Shown here in pieces: positions 51,200 through 62,120 of a DNA stretch of 64,000 bases. This stretch comes from Prostheceraeus crozeri (taxonomy: Eukaryota > Platyhelminthes > Polycladida > Euryleptidae): the NCBI GenBank assembly GCA_907163375.1, contig CAJQUW010001718.1, positions 186,001-250,000 on the forward strand, written 5' to 3'. The notes under the pieces were generated by a model. The model saw nothing but the letters and a program-made list of their open reading frames with translations, did not search any database and was not told the DNA's origin. Within the stretch, counting starts at the first letter, position 1. The number at the start of each line of letters is the position of its first letter. A program made the translations under genes and the position numbers.

Positions 51200-51879
51200 G
51201 CCTACAAGGTAGAGCTGGTTGAAGTATGTTAGGTTCAGGACGGACTCAAGTAGTTAAGAAAATGAGGAAATCTGTAATATGCAAATCACATACGACAGGA
51301 GGCAATTCTGCTACTTTTCAGGCTCCAACATTTGTATTTTTACCCAATCATCAAAGAGCTGACTTGCCGGTTTGATTTGATATCTAAGTCGATTTGCAAA
51401 TAGGCGTCAGGGGTCTTATTCCTAAGCGCTCACCTCGGAGTGAACATTTTCTTTATTAATTTGTTGAATGCAAAATAGGCATTTGCGTTTCTTATTCACA
51501 TTTCAGAGACACGTCTAAAGGATTATATATAATGCGTGCCTGCATTATGACGCACTTTTGACTAAGCTATTCTTTTTTCAGCAGTCTGTTTCTGCAACTT
51601 TCAATGTGGTTGCCGCTTTTGGTCCTTATCTTCCACTTGGATTGATGCATCCGTTTCACCCCAACCTTCCAAAAATCATTGAATCTCACCAACATTCCGG
51701 TCTTTGCGAATTCCACTAGTTACATGACTTTACATCAAAATTACCGACCGCCTGTCTTCAAATCTTATATCCAGTCCAGTTGCCATAGCTGCTATAACTG
51801 GCCACTTCCACCCTTGAGGTATAAATAATAAGGGAAAGTGTCCAAAATTGCCCACTCCACATGCCTTTTCGAGGGAGAA
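51200..51879. other. Unassigned DNA
   Basis: I see nothing that can be supported. Confidence 0.45.
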
Positions 51880-52200
51880 CGTGCTCCTTTAGATAGAAGA
51901 TTTCTTTTGAGAATAGGTTCTTTTTGAGGGCTGTTTCTGATCGAGTGTGGATTCATTTGAGGGCGGATTTTGAATGTGATTTCATTTGAGAGCAGATCGT
52001 ATTCGGTGTGTCTCCATGTGAGAACGAGTTCCTTTTGAAAACGGGTTAAATTCAAGGATGGTTCTGCTTGAGAGAGGTGTCCATGAAGAGGGGATTCATT
52101 TTTCATTTTGATGACAAGTCGCTTCGATATTTAAGTCTTTTTGAGGACTGGTTCCGCATTCGAAGGTGGATATCATTTGAAGGAGTGTTTATTCCCCGGC
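51880..52200. repeat. Degenerate minisatellite-like stretch
   Basis: Words of the type TTTGAGGGCGGATTCAT recur about every 16-22 bases (for example near 51903, 51925, 51955, 51982, 52026 and 52065) with many changes. This gives a 104-codon minus-strand frame (51792-52106) with loosely repeating residues. It could be an old tandem array or the remains of a repetitive coding sequence. Confidence 0.4.
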
Positions 52201-53049
52201 GTGTTGTGTTCAAGGTGAGGCCTGTCCAGGAAACTGCTATGTATTTGGCGAAGCAGTTGACCCCACAAGACTGTTTCTCGAATCATCTGTGAGCTCAAGC
52301 ATGGGATCAAACATTTTGCTTTTCTATATTACTTTGCACAAGTTCCAATAGAAACCACAAATCGTTATAAACGAAATTAATCGGAAGATCTTGTCAGCAT
52401 GATTCATCACACCACTTTGATGAATTCGAAAACTGTCGATAGCTAGCCACCAATCTAAATCTTCATAAAATCAACATAAAAGAAACTACCAACAATCTTG
52501 AATCCATTATTTGCTGGTAAATAATTACACAAATCATTTGCCACGGGGCAACATCAGCAGCCTTGCAGAACAGTTAAGATGCAAATTTGACAAAATGTGT
52601 AGACAGCAACTGAGTAGACTTAGAGAGTGTCAGCCGTCATAATAAAAATAAAACTTTGCTATTGTCTTTCTTCTCATTTATTTTTCATTGACGAAATGAT
52701 ACATTAACAGACTTCTTTTAAAATGATATTTTCCATCTCTCTTTAAAAACAAATTATCGCGTGTCATTCTGCTAATAAATTTTCTTATCTTTGTCATCAT
52801 GATCTTAGCAAGCATCATTTCAATGTTAGAAGCATCGCAATATCTTCATAGTAAGTTAGATGGACATCAGAGAAAGAGTTTATTTACAAACTTCTCATAT
52901 TCGCAGTCAAATTCGATTTTCACACAAAGGGGAACTCTGAAGATCACAATCCAGCGTTGGCATTTACTAGTCATCACAGAATCATCTGGCCTTGAAGTCT
53001 CTGTGGATTATAAGCCACATATTGTGCGTTGAAGAAATAATTATGTAGA
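52201..53049. other. Unassigned DNA
   Basis: I see nothing that can be supported. Confidence 0.4.
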
Positions 53050-53842
53050 AGAAGAAATAAACATTAGATGAAAATGATACGAAAAACTCTGAGGATATTC
53101 CATATCAAAAATTGTGCTCAGTAGTGTTAAGATAAGATAAGATAATTTATATTTAATGAAAATCATTTAAAAAGAACTTAACATGCATGAACTTTACGCC
53201 AGCCATGGCCATGAATGGCACTTAGTGACGAGCGTTACACATAGAACATCACACAATTAATGTCATCAAAATGTTTTCAAGATCGACATTTTGTAATCTC
53301 TTTTTGAAACATTGAATGGATGGAGCACAAGTGCAAGTGTTAGCCAAGTAATTCCAAATTTTGTATACACGATAAAAGAAGGTGTTGGATAGACAACTAT
53401 TAGCTGGGAGAGTAATAGGCTCAACTTGAGATAAATTAAACTGTCGACTGCGAGTGCAGTAAGCAGAGGAACGTTCACTCAAAAAATCTTTAATATCAAC
53501 ATCAATCAGTCCATGATAAATTTTAAAAAATAAACATAGATCTTGTACAATGTGTCTTCTGTATAGTGAATCTAAGTTAAGTAGGCGAAGGCGATGCTGA
53601 TAATCAGTATAAAAGATATTATAACGTTGGCATAATCTCCTAGTAAAAAATCTCTGTACACGTTCAAGACACAAAATATCCTGTTTTAAATATGGGTTAA
53701 ATACTTGGCAATTATGTTCAAGAATTGGCATAATTGGCAAGTTGCTATGGGAAAACATAGAAAATTTCATTTTAACCAAAAACTGCAATCTGCGCCTTAT
53801 TGGATTAACATGTGATTTCTTTTGATCCTGTCTGACAAGAAT
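53050..53842. mobile_element. Foldback element fragment (copy 4) split by a LINE
   Basis: The right piece (about 53745-53842) matches the foldback arm (AAACATAGAAAATTTCATTTT, CAAAAACTGCAATCTGCG, TTGATCCTGTCTGACAAGAA). The left piece (about 53050-53127) is a diverged match to the adjoining part (GAGGATATTCCATATCAAAAA against GAAGACATTCCATGCCAAAAA). The LINE lies between them. The rest of the foldback element is missing. Confidence 0.6.
53128..53740 (-). mobile_element. 5'-truncated CR1/jockey-type LINE
   Basis: The minus-strand frame (53249-53788, 179 codons) reads LEHNCQVFNPYLKQDILCLERVQ, then FTRRLCQRYNI, LRLLNLDSLYRRH and FFKIYHGLIDVDI. This is the conserved end of reverse transcriptase in CR1/jockey-like LINEs, after the palm domain. 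The first 17 or so residues of the open frame belong to the adjacent foldback sequence, so the LINE itself starts near 53740. A short 3' untranslated part ends in a TTATC-type simple repeat (53128-53147), a usual LINE tail. The coding part has no internal stop, so it is fairly young, though far too short to be active. Confidence 0.85.
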
Positions 53843-54780
53843 ACAATAATAATAGGCCTAATAAACATTTATTTTCAGAGATGCCTCAAAACTGACAATC
53901 GTGAGGCATAGGACAAGCATACAGATATAATCAAAAATGCAGAGAAAAAGTGCGCACAACAGAAAAATTGGGAAAAAACATTAAGCCGACAACCGAGACA
54001 AAAAAAATAAGGATCATGGCAAGAAATAGAAATGCAATAAAAAATGAGTAGCCCCAAGCTGAAAAAGATGAGCAATTGACGGAGAATCTGCGAGATTCAC
54101 TAAAACAATCTGACCTACAAATAATTTTGTATGAACGCATTTGAATACTTTCTAGTTTAGCAAACAATTTTGACAGGAAACGTCAATAATCAGGCCTAGC
54201 TAATTATGATCACAATTCAAACAATAGTTTTAAATCAAAACAACATAAAAAATCCACATGAAATATTCTATATACCGCCTGACAAAAACTTACTAATCAA
54301 TGGCTGCTGTCAAATTTCTAAGTCAATCTTACTCCCAAACAAATTTCTATGCGCCCTCCCTAGCATAGCCACATGAAGATGTCGTTCATCCTCTTGCATA
54401 GGATCAACATTTGGTTAAGTTTAAGCATTGCATAACTGTAAATTTTGTTGTCTTTCTGACATAAATCGTCGCTGCATGATGAAGCATAACGAAGAATTCT
54501 CAAAAAGTGAGGCTAAATTCGCTGTGGACTTAACGTATGCTTGTAAAGAGTTGGCTGAATCGCATGTAGGCTGGCTGTTGGGCATTGGAGGGTGTGTTGG
54601 TGTGAGACAGGAAGGATCTGAAAGACCAAAGAAAACAAAAAGAGTCACAGACCGAAAGCTGATGATTGCGGCGAAGAAATATCGGTTTTAGAGCGTTTTG
54701 CATGTAGCAATGGGCTGGAAGGTTGGAATAATGATGCAACATTATTTTTCTCATCATTCCTCCTCTAGTTGGCAGTATCC
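53843..54780. other. Unassigned DNA
   Basis: An 87-codon plus frame (54428-54691) has a basic C-terminus and no recognised domain. Nothing else is seen. Confidence 0.4.
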
Positions 54781-55641
54781 ACTACACAGTTAAAAACAGT
54801 AATGACTTTGTTCAATTCCTGCAATTTTGCAGTTGAGGTTATGATCTCCTTTGATGTTGTATCATTATTCACAAAGTACCTGTAGATTTAGTAATTGTTA
54901 TTATTTTCAACCCGTTAAAATAACGACAATAGTTTAGCAGACCGCACCAAACTTGATGTTGATGATATTATCGATTTATTGAGATTTTGCTTAGAAAGTA
55001 CGGATTTTGTCTTTTATTATCACCGATCCTCTGGTTGTGCTATGGGCAGTCCACTCTTAGCGATAGCCGCCAATCTGGTTCTGGAAGAAATTGAAAATAA
55101 GGGTTTTAGTTGTCATAATACTGGGATCCGATGTTAGAAGCGTCTTTTGGATGACGTTTGGCCAGTCCTACCGGCTGACAAAATTAATGAAGCTGTTTAA
55201 GTTATTAATAGTAGCTAGCCGACAATAAATGTCACAACAGAGAGCGAAATAAATAACAACCTTTCTTTCCCTGAAATCAATGTCACAAGACTAAGCAATA
55301 GTAGTTTCAAGCATAGTGTTTATGTTAGCCTACACAAACTAATCTGTATCTAGATTTCAATTCCAATCATCCGTTCTCCCATAAGGCGTCTGTTGTGTGC
55401 AGTTTGCATGATCGTGCCTTGGGCTTTTCTATGAGTGATGATGATAAGCTTGCTGAAGTAAATAATGATAAACATGTTCTCTCTAGCAATCATTATCCGC
55501 GTCATTTTATAAATAAAAATAGCATCCTTAATCCTAATAGTAATAATAATTCTGTTCAGCATGCTAATCTTGTTGTTCTTCCTTATTTCAGAGGTTGTTC
55601 TGAACGCATCGCGCGTGTGCTTAATCATTATGATGTGGCTA

Positions 55642-56361
55642 TAGTCCGGCAGCCAGAACGAGTTTCTGCAGGGAACGAGGCCGAAAGTGAGACTTTCACA
55701 GAATGATGTACATGTCTACTACGAATCTGCACGTCTGCGAGTTCTAGTGAGTTCCTCTTCTTGTCAGACAGGATCAAAGGAAAACACATGTAAATCCAAT
55801 GGGACGCATATCGCACTTTTTGGCCAAAATGAAATTTTTTATGTTTTTTCTTATCAACTGAAAAGTATTAAGTCTAGAGCCAAAATTTTTGACATGTAAT
55901 GTCTTCAGGTCAATTCTCATGATGTGCATGTGCTTTTATCATGCATCTAATCGGCAATGTGTGTGAGAATGTGGTTGAATGTGGATAAAGTTGCTCAAAA
56001 TGTTTGTGGTTGCCGACATTAAGAGGCTCGCCAAATCTAAATGCGTTTAGGTATGTAGACAGGGGTGCATGAAAATGATGGAAATGACCTGAAGACATTC
56101 CATGCCAAAAATCATGACTCTGGGCTTAGAACTTTTTGTTTAATCAGAGAAAACATAGAAAATTTCATTTTATCCGAAAACTGCAATCTGCGTCCAATTG
56201 GAGTTACACGTGTTTTTCTTTGATCGCATCTGACAAGAAGAGGAACTCACTAAAACTCGACAAACGTACCGATTCGTAGTATGCATGGGGTGCACATCAT
56301 TCTGTGAAAGTCTCAGTTTCGGCCTCGTTTCCTGCAGAAACTCGTTCTGGCTGCCGGACTA
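55642..56361. mobile_element. Foldback element, copy 3 (720 bp), inside PLE-2
   Basis: It has the same termini and arm sequence as copies 1 and 2. The flanking trinucleotides are CTA (55639-55641) and TTA (56362-56364), one mismatch from a perfect 3-bp duplication. The PLE coding sequence stops at the left border (LNHYDVA) and resumes at the right border (SSVKHFNQLSAIFSLPKDPV) where the family expects it. This fixes the order of events. Confidence 0.88.
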
Positions 56362-56364
56362 TTA

Positions 56365-56667
56365 GTTCTGTTAAGCATTTTAATCAATTAAGTGCGATCT
56401 TTAGCCTTCCGAAGGATCCCGTGTCGCCCGATGGTATCCGCGGAGTCGCGTATGAGATCGGGTGCGGGAACTGTGAGACAGTTTACATCAGTCATACCAA
56501 GAACAGTCCCCGCACTCGAGTGCAACAGCACCGAGCGGCAAGTAGGTTAGTTCAACCAGAGAAACCGGCACTGGCGGAGCATTCAATAAGCGATGATCAC
56601 GTGATCGACTGGATATGCGAAGGTGGTGACGAAACAGACGAAGCGGCGCCATCGGTTGTTTCTTGAA
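56365..56667 (+). pseudogene. GIY-YIG domain of PLE-2
   Basis: The frame ending at 56666 (120 codons if counted from a Met inside the foldback element) carries LPKDPVSPDGIRGVAYEIGC, GNCETVYISHTKNSPRTRVQ and HRAA, the typical GV(V/A)Y-C-C-VYIG-T-R-EH pattern of PLE endonucleases. Gly of YIG is replaced by Ser (VYIS), so the domain is probably inactive. The first residues of that long frame come from the foldback arm and are not native. Confidence 0.75.
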
Positions 56668-56732
56668 GCTTACCACACGCAAAAGAGATGAATGACATCG
56701 ATGAATGGGTGTGATTTGTTTTCAGCATCGAT

Positions 56733-57421
56733 CACAGAATTAGGCAGGTCGTCTCTTCTTCCATTTAACTAGAAGGGAAGCATTGGAACATGTAAACTTA
56801 TTGAAATGGCAGAATTTCCTGACTAAATACCATAGCAATCGAACAATGAGCAGCCAGAACATAAATCGCACGCATTTTCACCTGTCAACGTCTTTATCAT
56901 TGGACTAGAATCAGTCACATGTGTAAATCTAAGCTCTTAATTGGTCATTCATGCCCCAACGTAGTTCCCCCAGATGTGCCGTGACCTTGAGTCAATTTCC
57001 ATTCTAGTCAACTTCAAATAAACAACAATCTATTTCTATGCCAAAATGTGCAAAGTTTCAGTGACTGTTATCAACCGGATCACACAGCAAAGAGACACAG
57101 AAGATGTCAAGTTCTACAGAGAAGTTTGAGAACGTTTTTTAGTGCGCCTGCAAACTTTTTTAATAATGATCAGAAGGCCCAACATTATCGAGAAAACTTT
57201 TGCGCAATGATCTGAATTCTTCGAATCTGAAAGAGTCGTGGCAATCGGAACATTTTGAAGGAATTCACATCAATCCGCAAGCGACGCACGAGCAATTTTC
57301 CTATCTCTGCAAGATATTCAAAAATTCTGTTTGCCGACTCAGTAAGTTCCTACATGCACCATCTGTTTGAATCAGTTTGCACTTCTAGCAAAGTGACACG
57401 ATTAAACAATATGATTCTGTG
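56733..57421 (+). mobile_element. hAT family R1, copy B (689 bp)
   Basis: The terminus CACAGAATTAGG at 56733 and the terminus ending ATTCTGTG at 57421 are flanked by a perfect 8-bp duplication GCATCGAT (56725-56732 and 57422-57429). The body matches copies A and C, except for about 167 extra bases at 56874-57040 that neither has. It inserted just downstream of the PLE-2 endonuclease domain. Confidence 0.9.
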
Positions 57422-57639
57422 GCATCGATATATAAAACGTTGCTTTAGTTATTTTCTACTGTTTTTTGGCATGAACACGTGTACCTGTGAAGGTACGAAA
57501 ATTCGTCAATTAAATTTTACTTTTCTTTTTAAATAACATTGAATTCGAAGAACTTGTTTTCTTGATCATTAAACTACCGAGTCCCAATCATGATGCAAAG
57601 GACTAGAATGGTGTAAGTGACATTTTAAAAGCACTATTG

Positions 57640-58110
57640 ATGAGTGACATCGTGTGACGGGGACGGGCAATCACAGCTTACCCTCAATTTCCACGACAGA
57701 AGAGTTTGTACTCACAGACTGTCTCGTGAGAAACATGCAGTTTGCTGCATTTCAGAACATGGTCGGTTAAGCGGTGGTGGCGTCATGATTTCGGCCGTAT
57801 TTTGGCACGGTGGAAGAGTCAAGGCTGTTATTGTCACCAAGGCACCTTGGATGGCTAATGTTATCTCTCGGAGATTGTGACTCCTTTCCGATATTGAGAT
57901 TCCGATAGTATAGGGGCACCATCTTATCATCCAATTCGTAGGTGTAGAGGGCACACCCTGATCTTCCACCAATCGAGCTTCCGTGGGATGAGCTTGGTAA
58001 AAGAGTGAAAACTCGTACCCACATTCTCATACCAATTTCAAACCATTTTCCGAAAGATTGGTTGAAGAGCAACGAAAGCGCATTGAGCAAGAGAAATCAA
58101 TGAACTCGAT
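57640..58110 (+). pseudogene. Decayed mariner/Tc1-type transposase fragment
   Basis: The first part (78-codon frame, 57644-57880) has EKHAVCCISEHGRLSGGGVM and FWHGGRVKAVIV, which match the mariner/Tc1 core between the first and second catalytic Asp (family pattern ...RxGGGSVMVWG...). In another frame, PPIELPWDELGKRV at about 57965-58005 matches the PIEHLWDELGRRV motif that holds the last catalytic acid. The part with the second Asp is lost or scrambled. No terminal repeats were found. This is a different, much older lineage than the Tc1 at 7-9 kb. Confidence 0.72.
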
Positions 58111-59422
58111 AAGCAACAGAATTTGAACTTTAATTAATGCTAGGGGCAGTGAAGGTTGCTACATAAGTGAGAAATAAATTTTCATATTCAAAGTTCTACT
58201 TTTGATGGTACTTCATTAATGAAAATAATGGTCCCTATAATTCTAAGTGTTAAGATTTTTTGTCACACGGCATATTTAAGTTCTCAACTGCTGCTTCTAT
58301 TAATCGTGCGTGAAGCATCTTATCATTGATGGAAAATATAGGAAGGTGCCTACATCCATCACTGATTTGTTCCATAGAATCAAGAGCGACATGTTCATCC
58401 TCAGAATTATAATTTTTCAGTTTGATCATTTTTAGTTGCATATGCTTGTCCGAAAAAAATGAACCATGAAGAATCTTCACACCATGAAGAACCACGGTCA
58501 AGCTCAGACGCAGAGACTTTCCTAACTAAGCCATAGATTATTGTTCGCAAGTGTTTTGGTGAGCGTTTCAACAGAAGTGGAAGTGGGCTGTTATGTCTGT
58601 CATACTTCTTTTACCGGGTGGAAATTGCAGGTTATATAGAAATGTAAAATGTACATTTTGGCTAGACATGTTAAGTTCATATCATATGGATCATGTCAAG
58701 TTACACGTTATCTTAGAAGCAGGACTTCCTATGGTTATTGAAAGTTTATGATAATTGTGAAAAGGCATCAATGCAATATACGACTTAAATCACGTTGCAT
58801 GTTATCTTATCAGGAGAAATTATGAATTAAATAGATATTGAAATCTATTCATCATAGACAACATCACATTAAGGTAGATTCGAACTCATGAATATGCATA
58901 ATGTTATTCTTAATGGCATGTCAAAATCAGATCAAAGGATTACAAATATTGCGATTTTCACGCAGAAAAAATAATAGTGGTCAAAAATATTAATTTATTC
59001 TGCTTATAAAAAGAAGTTAAGAAACTGGGTTATTCTTTAACAGCGAATATTAGCAAACGGGGATAAACTTGTGAAATTGTTTTACGACTCCAACTACAGT
59101 CGTGACATTCGATGCGTCTCTTGATTGGCCAATTTGATGTTATATTCTTGATATGGCAGTGATTATCTCGATTTTAGTCATTATCTGAAGTAAATTGATC
59201 TTGAACGAAATAAAAGTCCTCAGATTGTCGGTATCTTTTTCGACTCAGTACCACAATGATTGGTTTTCCTTAAAGCCCTCAATCCAAGTTAATGAATATT
59301 CTGGTAACACATCGTTTTATCCGCTTAGTATTTTTTTAAAGATGGAGCACTTTTTCTTTGCATCATTAAAGTTGACGAAGGGAAAACCACGGTTCGATGG
59401 ATGTTGCCTTGGTCACATGATG
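58111..59422. other. Unassigned DNA
   Basis: An 83-codon minus frame (58250-58501) and part of a 107-codon plus frame (59195-59518) show no domain. Confidence 0.4.
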
Positions 59423-59498
59423 CTTGCTATGCCCTTTGCCTGCGTCCTGTTCACGCTAACGGAACGGGAGCAGGACCGAGGCAAAGGTCATATGCTAG
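59423..59498. ncRNA. Imperfect 76-nt hairpin (miRNA-like or small palindrome)
   Basis: CTTGCTATGCCCTTTGCCTG at 59423 can pair with the complementary AGGCAAAGGTCATATGCTAG ending at 59498. The pairing continues inward through CGTCCTGTTC and GAGCAGGACCG, giving about 30 pairs with 5-6 mismatches or bulges around a small loop. The size and mismatch pattern fit a pre-miRNA hairpin, but MITE remnants form similar folds. The strand is undetermined. Confidence 0.35.
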
Positions 59499-59585
59499 AC
59501 AATGGTCGTAGCTGGTAACACACAATCAAGATAATAAAACCTCAATTAAATTGAAATTTAGTTGATTATAATAGAGACTGAAGAC

Positions 59586-60094
59586 CACAGAATTAGATTG
59601 TGTATCACTTTGCTTGAAGTGCAAACTGATTGAAAGCAATGGCACATTCAGGAACTTACAAAGCGGGCAAACAGATTTTTTTAATGCCTTGCAGAGATGG
59701 GGAAAAATAGTCGTGCGTCGCTTGCGGATTGATGTGAATTCCTTCAAAATGCTCCGATCGTCACGATTCCTTCAGATTTGAAGAATTCAGATCATTGCGC
59801 AAAAGTTTTCTCAATAATGTTGGTCCTTCCGATCATTATTAAAAAGTTTGCAGGCGCATGAAAAAACGTTCACAAACTTCTCTGTAGAACTTGACATCCA
59901 CTGTGTCTCTTTGCTGTGTGATCCGGTTGATAACAGTCACTGAAACTTCGCACAATTCGGCGTCTTGAATTGGCTGCTCGTTGTTGGATTGCCATGGTAT
60001 TATGTCAGCAGATTGTGCCATTTCATTAACGTTACATGTTCCAATGCGTCCTTTCTGTTCAAACAGAAGAATAGACGACCTGCCTAATTCTGTG
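59586..60094 (-). mobile_element. hAT family R1, copy C (509 bp)
   Basis: The ends are inverted (CACAGAATTAGA and TAATTCTGTG). The flanks are CTGAAGAC (59578-59585) and CTGATGAT (60095-60102), 6 of 8 identical, a decayed 8-bp duplication. On the minus strand an open frame from 60108 to 59839 (its first few codons lie outside the element) includes FEQKGRIGTCNVNEMAQSAD, CEVSVTVINRITQQRDTVDV and FYREVCERFFMRLQTF. The corresponding sequence in copies A and B is broken. I do not recognise the protein. It may be part of the family's transposase. Confidence 0.85.
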
Positions 60095-60102
60095 CTGATG
60101 AT

Positions 60103-61260
60103 AAACAAGTTTTATGTCTTGCTATCAATCAAAGCAAATATCATCAGATCATGTTTGAGATATCAACTTCTTTCATCAAAGCATGTCATCTGTATTAATG
60201 AGTACAGACAATATAGTTAGAAATATTGCACCTGCATAAACATCATCACACATCCAATGAAGTCAGACAGCGAATTAACTAAGTCTGTGAATGTCTAAAA
60301 CTTTTAATCTGGATGTGTATTTATTATAATAAATTGCAAATTAGAAATGATCTCTCACTTTAGTTAATTGATTGAATAGCCCAAAAATTCAACCTATTGT
60401 AAATAACACTGCCCAACATGATATTTTAAAGATTTTACACTTCAATTCCTGAGATGACGGTAATAATTCATCACATGTAACCTTAGTTTCTGAGATGGTT
60501 AGCAGATTAGGCTTTGAACTTTTGAAATTCTTGGCCTAGTTTATATGTAAATACATCTTCAATATCTAGAACTTGAATACTAATGAATACCGAATAATGA
60601 TTATAACCGTTAGAGCGCATCATATCAACTTGTTAAGCAATTTATATCCTCAAACCATGCATCCCACCTGATGTAGTAGCAAGTAGAGCTATTATTCGGT
60701 TGCTCTCTGTTGGAATGCCCTGCTTGCCGACTTCCACGTGAATTCAATCACCTAGTCTACAATAATCACAGATGTTTGAAACTCCTGACGGTTTCGGTGA
60801 CACTCAATATTTTATTCAAAATCATGCTCCAATACAGTGCTAGTTTGTTGCGTATGCAGTCTCACATGACTCGCCCGAAATAGTTCCTCACCGAATTCCC
60901 GAGCATCTGTAAAGGGGGAGTCATGACGAATAGGACAACTGAAAGTCAATATCAAAGTAGAAGATAACCAAAATCTTGACTGACTAGCAATGGCTCAAAT
61001 TCAATTTTTCCTTGAATGTAGCTTCCAAAGCATTTTCTGTGACAACTTGTATTGCATTGAACTTTATGAGAGATAATGAGATACAGTTCTAATTGATTAA
61101 GTTCAAGATGGACAACAGTTCACTTATGTAACTGACAACGGACACTGAAAACAAGACATTTTGTCATGAGCAAGTGGGCAAAAAGTTAGCGAAGACACAA
61201 TTTATTTATGCAAACGAACTGTACGTGATGAGCAATTTTCACTTAATACATGATACCTAA
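60103..61260. other. Unassigned DNA
   Basis: I see nothing that can be supported. Confidence 0.45.
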
Positions 61261-62120
61261 CCCTTTCGCTGGTAATGACTGAGATCTCCGTCATGCAATC
61301 ATCCTTCACGTATCTATTATACTTCGTCCCATGTGCGAGTGACGGAGATCTCCGTCATATTTTCATTCACTGAATGTCTGGTTTCTATCATTAGTTAAAT
61401 TTTCATCTAGAAAGTGATGCATTTCCAGTATATACCATCAATATATACCAATGTATACCATCAATAGGATAAAAGCGAATGTTTTCTTCATTTCAGGTAA
61501 AGTGACGTCAGTCCAATTCTTACAACTTGATTTGTCGGTCAGTTGATTGTTGGATAAGAATAGTCGTTCTCCAGTTCACAAGGTCTTGAAATAAAGATTC
61601 TGGTAGATACATATCAGTAAAAGATGTCGCATCCAACGCCTCAGTAGGTAAATATTTGGGATTTAGTCCATTTAAACCACAACATTGATCATCACTTGCT
61701 TGATCCGTAGACTAATTTGCATCATTCCACCTGTCAGGCAGTTCTGAAGTATGCTCTTCCGACTCAGAGTTAATCTCATCAACCTCTGTGTTTGTCATCA
61801 TCCAGATGAAATGAAGTTGTGAGATAAAACAGGTCACCAGAAAAACGTCATATAGAGAACAGTAAAATGAATAGTTATTGTAGTATTTGGTATCGGTCGA
61901 TAGCTGACGTCATTCTCTCTATGACCATTCACATTATAATACTATGCATCTTGGTTGAACGGCGCCAGTGTGCGAATAAATTCTCAATGATAGCCAAGCT
62001 CTTAATATTTTGTGACGGAGATCTCCGTCATACGCACATGTGAAAATGTAGAAGTCTCCGTCACCGCAAATAAAAGAATGATATCCATGACGGAGATATC
62101 CGTCATCCGCAGCGAAGGGG
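61261..62120 (-). mobile_element. piggyBac-derived MITE with palindromic subterminal repeats
   Basis: The termini CCCTTTCGCTG (61261) and CAGCGAAGGGG (62120) are inverted, 10 of 11 matching, and start with CCC as piggyBac ends often do. The flanks CTAA and TAAA are compatible with a decayed TTAA target. Each end carries palindromes related to TGACGGAGATCTCCGTCA (61275-61294, 61340-61357, 62013-62030, 62087-62106), plus a half site near 62055. The interior keeps a piggyBac-like N-terminal coding remnant on the minus strand. Confidence 0.75.
61520..61801 (-). pseudogene. N-terminal piggyBac transposase remnant
   Basis: From the Met at 61801 the minus frame reads MTNTEVDEINSESEEHTSEL, an acidic N-terminus, then one in-frame TAG, then LPTEALDATSFTDMYLPESL and FQDLVNWRT. 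Acidic start, then a short block with a DxTSFxDxYLPESLFxxLV-like pattern matches the beginning of piggyBac transposases just before the catalytic domain. The catalytic DDD core is absent. This explains the element as an internal deletion derivative. Confidence 0.55.

Larger units (their letters stand above)
54781..56700 (+). mobile_element. Decayed Penelope-like element (PLE-2) interrupted by foldback copy 3
   Basis: Reverse transcriptase pieces are readable in shifting frames: KNSNDFVQFL at about 54790, FDVVSLFTK-like sequence near 54858, LDVDDIIDLLRFCLEST and FYYHRSSGCAMGSPLLAIAA near 55015-55075. LEEIENKGFS follows, and the motif after RT, ERIARVLNHYDV, lies at 55603-55638. Downstream of the foldback insertion the GIY-YIG domain follows. 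Several stops and shifts are present and the catalytic YxDD region is degraded, so this is an old copy of a different PLE lineage from PLE-1. The order RT then GIY-YIG and the plus orientation are clear. Confidence 0.82.

Noticed and set aside
56304-56400. Start Met of a GIY-YIG gene at 56304
   Set aside because: That Met lies in the foldback arm. The PLE part begins only after 56361.
58250-58501. 83-codon minus-strand ORF next to the mariner fragment
   Set aside because: It looks protein-like in composition but matches no family I know and has no context.
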